Of a stretch of 64,000 nt of DNA, positions 60,586 to 64,000 are shown one piece after another. The notes under the pieces were generated by a model that worked only from the letters and a program-made list of their open reading frames with translations, was not told where the DNA came from and searched no databases. The position numbers and the translations under genes are program-made. This DNA comes from Undaria pinnatifida (taxonomy: Eukaryota; Sar; Phaeophyceae; Laminariales; Alariaceae), in contig JABAKD010000019.1 in assembly GCA_012845835.1 (NCBI GenBank), forward strand, positions 5,246,994 through 5,310,993, in the 5' to 3' direction. How positions within the stretch are numbered: the stretch's first letter is position 1; each line of letters starts with the position of its first letter.

Positions 60586-62693
60586 CGCCACGGCCGGTAT
60601 ACAATCGCAGAGATTGGCGGTGCTTGCTCTCTTCTCTCTCGCTTTGGTTCAGGCAGTTCAGGCACCACCACTGCCTAGGGTGCCTGCAATGATATCTCCA
60701 GTCGGCACGGCGATTGATCGCGTTTCTTTTTGGTGTGCTTTTTAGTGCGCAAGCACGCACGCTTTGGGCTGAAGAAGCTTGCTGCTTCCTCTGGCAGGAG
60801 AGCAAACTACAGGAAAACAACAGCACGACAGCTGCTGCTGTTGTTGTTGTTGTTGTTAGGCTGCGCTTTGGTTCCAGAACCACTCGATCTTTTGCTGGAT
60901 GACAGAAAGAGTTTCTACAACTACTGTATGTAGTAGTATAATAATAGCAGCCCCTCTCGTTCCTGCTGAGTTTAGGTGTTGTTGTTGTTCTCGCTCGTTT
61001 GGCGAATGGGGGAGAAGAAGTGGAATGGGGTAGGAGTGGAAATATCTCTGGCCGTGTAGTAGTAGTTGTTGGCCGACGTGCATGTATGTGTGTATGTATG
61101 CGGATCGACTACGTGTACCAGTGCCAGGTACTACTACTACTACACAGCAGTAGTTTGGCAGTTAGTTACGGCGGTTGTCTGTGGTGGTGCGAATCTAGAT
61201 AACAAGAATCCTGTAAAGGAATCTGCTCTGTCTGCAGGTCGGTTCCTATCTGCAGGCCTCCGTTCCTTTCTGGTGGTCTGACGCAAAGTTGCCGGGGACC
61301 ACCGATTCTTGTCTCGAACCTCACTCTTCAACCTACTATATTGGTGATTTTTCGTGTACTCTCTCATGCGGTCTGTTGCTTTTTGCTTTGGCGTACAGTA
61401 TTGTTTTTATATTTTGCTTGCGATGTGCGCAATACTGCCCCAGGTGATAATTACTTTACAGCACGACGGATAGACCTCGTGTAGCTATGCTTCTGACAAC
61501 CTGGAAGTTGGAACAATCTACGATATATTTGCTTCGTTGGCACGGTACTTGCTGTGTGTGTTGTTGCGAACAAGCTAACGAACGTGTACGAGCGGCAGAA
61601 GCTATAACGAGCACGTATAGTAGGTAGCGCCTTCAAACGCCACGAGCACACCAGGAACCTGGTAATATGTGTAGCAACGTGCAGGGCTTGGCATCTGCCG
61701 CGCCGCGTTCGATTCCTACGCACGCGTCGTTCCAGCTCTCCGGCTGCCAGCCTGCAGTAGTTCTGTTGGTTCCGTTTTCGTTGCCTCTTCGCCAAAAAGA
61801 GCTTCTTGAACGCGTGAGAGTCAGATCGCGCTTGTTCTACCCCGTGACTACTATCGTATGCATTTCTACAAGTATTGCACCCCTTGACAGAGCTAGCATC
61901 AAGGCCACATCGATCGGCAGAACGATGATGGCGTTGCGAGATCTTTCACGTTCATGCTCCCAGAACCTGGAGCATCTATCTGTCTTCGACGTCTCAAACG
62001 AATCGCTACCCCCCCGCGTTTATTTTCGGTATCATAAAAAAACGCGGTGTGTTTGCGTCGACTGTGTGACTGCTGCTAGCTGTTGCGCTGCTGCTGCAGA
62101 ATATAAAATTCAGCCATCATCATTGGTTCGATGGACTGGATACCAGGCCCGTATCGCACAAGCTTAGGTGCATTGGTCATCACAGCATATCAACAAAAAG
62201 GAGGGCGCGCGGGTAATGGTGCCTGCTGTGAAACTCCTGTACGACGGAGAGAGAGAGATACGTTGGTTGTCGTGTTGTCGTGTGTGTGTTTTAAAAACCG
62301 TTACAAAGAAACGTATGGATTTCCGTAAAAAGAGGCATTATTATTCGCTTTTTTTCTCGATTAATTTTTACTTGCTTGGCTCCTGGCCTGTGAGAGTGTG
62401 ATCGGAGGGCCCAACCCGGTTCACCTCTCCAGAAGTAGTGCTTTTAGAACGCGATAGCAGGCTGTGTGTGGCCTCGCATCCCGATTTCGACGACAACGAG
62501 GCCTTGCCATCACAGAAACACCAGCATCGACTGCCGAAGGGGGCTGGCAAACGTAACGCTACAACCGCTGGGCGTGGAGCGGACGGAAGCTCCCGGCTGC
62601 TTTTTTTCGAAAACTTTTGTAATTTTCAATTTTTCCGATTTTTTTCCATTGATTTTTTTCGATACAAAGGCTGGTGCCGCCATCACGTTGACC
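60586..62693. other. Divergent intergenic region between the ADF-H and GT14 genes
   Basis: About 2.1 kb separates the presumed starts of the two genes. It holds a (TTG)n/(CAA)n tract near 60838-60860, ctactact/agtagtag clusters near 61055-61150, and some open frames without features. Both 5' UTRs and promoters should lie here. No TATA or Inr was assigned. Confidence 0.45.
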
Positions 62694-63298
62694 ATGATGC
62701 GCGAGAGGCGACACCACCAGCCACGCCGGGCAGCGGGCTCGAGCAGCCCGCACCGACACCGGCGGCAGGTGTCCGATTTTGCCTTGAATGGGGAGAACGG
62801 GCACCACTCGCTGGAGCCACCGTGCTGCAACGGGTGCGTGCACGGGTGCAGCAACGGCGAATCATCGGCCCGACAAAGGTCTCCTCTGCGAAGAGCAGTC
62901 AACGTTTTTCGATTGCGCTTGCAACGATTTGCTAGTGCAGGGAGGAAGCAGGGTCTCCCCGGCTCCGCTATGTATGTTGTAGCGTGCGTGTTTCTGGTGT
63001 GGCTGGGGCTTCATATTCCTCCGCTACTTAACAGAAGCGGTGTGGAGGTGGCGGGGGGGGTGGCGAGGAGGGAGAGTGGGGAGGGTGGGTCGGGATCGAG
63101 GGTGCTCGCGGCTACCTCTGCTACTGGTTCCATGACGGATGCGATTGCTGGTGCTGGTGGGAGGGATACGAGTCGGGATGGGGTTGGACCGAGGCTGGCA
63201 TACGGGATAATGGTCTATCAGAGGAAGGGTTATACCCCAGATATGACGCTGCGCCAGTTCACGCGTATGTTTGAGGCGCTCTACGATCCTGAGAACAC
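62694..63298 (+). CDS. GT14 (core-2/I-branching-like) glycosyltransferase, first coding exon
   Basis: GT14 'Branch' enzymes are Golgi type II membrane proteins that transfer GlcNAc or xylose from UDP-sugars. The start at accATGATG follows a T-rich stretch that reads like a 5' UTR or intron. Residues 1-90 are a basic, low-complexity cytosolic tail. Residues 92-112 (AMYVVACVFLVWLGLHIPPL) form a single signal anchor. A Gly/Ser-rich stem follows. From about residue 167 comes LAYGIMVYQRKGYTP, then TRMFEALYDPENT, the opening strand and helix of the Branch domain, which normally continues with a Y.iHvD motif. The exon ends in phase 2 at gagaacac|gtgagt, just where that motif should begin. The remaining exons lie past the window end. 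Family assignment rests on about 35 residues. Confidence 0.65.
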
Positions 63299-64000
63299 GT
63301 GAGTGTCGGTACGGTATAGCAGCAGTAGCAGCAACGGCATTGCGGTGCGAGTATGGAGTACACGAACAGCAGCAGTACCGCTGTACGTACGTAGCGTAGG
63401 CCTTTTGACATCTGACGTCGTTTTTATTTCAAATACGTCGGCTGTGAGTTCGACCGATCAAGTGGTTAATACTAAAATCAAATTTACAACGACTGGCGTT
63501 GAGGCAAAATGCTTTTGGAGAGACAAACACTTTTTGTTTTCGTCACGATAACACGGTATTTTATACAAATTATTTCAAGGACTTTGTTTGCCGCATACAA
63601 TGGCTTGTTTTAGTTTTTTTTCTTCCTTTTTTGTTCATGCGGTAATCCATCCCATGCACAACAAATGCATTTGCTCGTACTGCTCTTGTGCACCGTTGCC
63701 TTCATTCACAATGCACGCTTCTTTCAGCCCCACGATATCATGGGCGCACCCATGCCCGTCCTCGTTCTTCGTTCACCTTATAGAGTAGAGAGATTTGCAA
63801 ATTCTGCGGTGGTCATAGACGGTGAGACAGCAATGCACAATACCACATAACAAGAGGATACATATCGTCATCGAACAACCCTTCAAATTTCACATTTGGT
63901 GGAAAAGCACAAGAGCAGTTCCGCTATTGATATTTTCAAATATTTTCGATGATACTTTCGCGTATGCGAACGAATAAGTGTCATACCATTCATCCAGCAG
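63299..64000 (+). other. Start of GT14 intron, with a long-TIR MITE remnant
   Basis: The stretch after the gtgagt donor contains gtcggctgtgagttcgaccg (63437), a diverged end of the long-TIR MITE. No acceptor followed by an HVD-like exon was found, so the intron seems to continue beyond the window. Confidence 0.5.

Noticed and set aside
61667-62167. 166-codon plus-strand frame upstream of the GT14 exon
   Set aside because: No domain, and no frame or splice link to the GT14 start was found. It could be 5' UTR or chance.
62466-62693. Upstream ATG of the GT14 frame at 62466
   Set aside because: It would add a T-rich stretch coding for FFSKTFVIFNFSDFFPLIFF, which reads like an intron tail or UTR. 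The ATG at 62694 gives a normal type II topology.

Overview
This is a repeat-rich piece of a eukaryotic nuclear genome. GC-rich exons with GT..AG introns sit in long stretches of transposon debris. Exons carry triplet-repeat runs coding for Gly, Ser or Gln, and a short interstitial TTAGGG-type tract is present. The style fits a stramenopile, most likely a brown alga. That placement is inference; no marker gene fixes it.

Layout. (i) 1-4084: non-coding, with SINE and MITE fragments. (ii) 4085-8560, plus strand: the last two exons of an RGS-domain protein, split by a 3.6 kb intron. (iii) 8561-15262: no recognisable gene. (iv) 15263-16150, plus strand: a frameshifted fossil of a Fanzor (eukaryotic TnpB-like) protein, followed by three perfect hairpins. 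(v) 18328-21753, minus strand: a near-complete gene for the SSU-processome HAT-repeat protein UTP6; only the first exon was not found. (vi) 21754-37063: a gene desert with SINEs, a 0.75 kb TIR element, an exact 142 bp tandem duplication beside telomere-like repeats, and other repeats. (vii) 37064-60585, minus strand: a 23.5 kb gene of eight recognised exons coding for three tandem ADF-H (coactosin-type) domains. Its introns hold decayed copies of its own exons and a 13.3 kb TE-filled intron. (viii) 62694-63298, plus strand: first coding exon of a type II membrane GT14 (core-2/I-branching-like) glycosyltransferase that runs off the window.

The genes look like unlinked housekeeping or cell-biology genes: ribosome biogenesis, actin regulation, G-protein signalling and Golgi glycosylation. 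The actin-type gene and the GT14 gene are divergently arranged about 2.1 kb apart. At least seven dispersed repeat families recur: tRNA-derived SINEs, a long-TIR MITE, an AAGGCGGT-motif element, a TTAAC...GTTAA MITE, a poly(A) retroposon, a TA-flanked mariner-like MITE and a 0.1 kb CTCCAG repeat. All coordinates were read by eye. Splice sites come from GT/AG position, reading phase and homology, with no transcript data.
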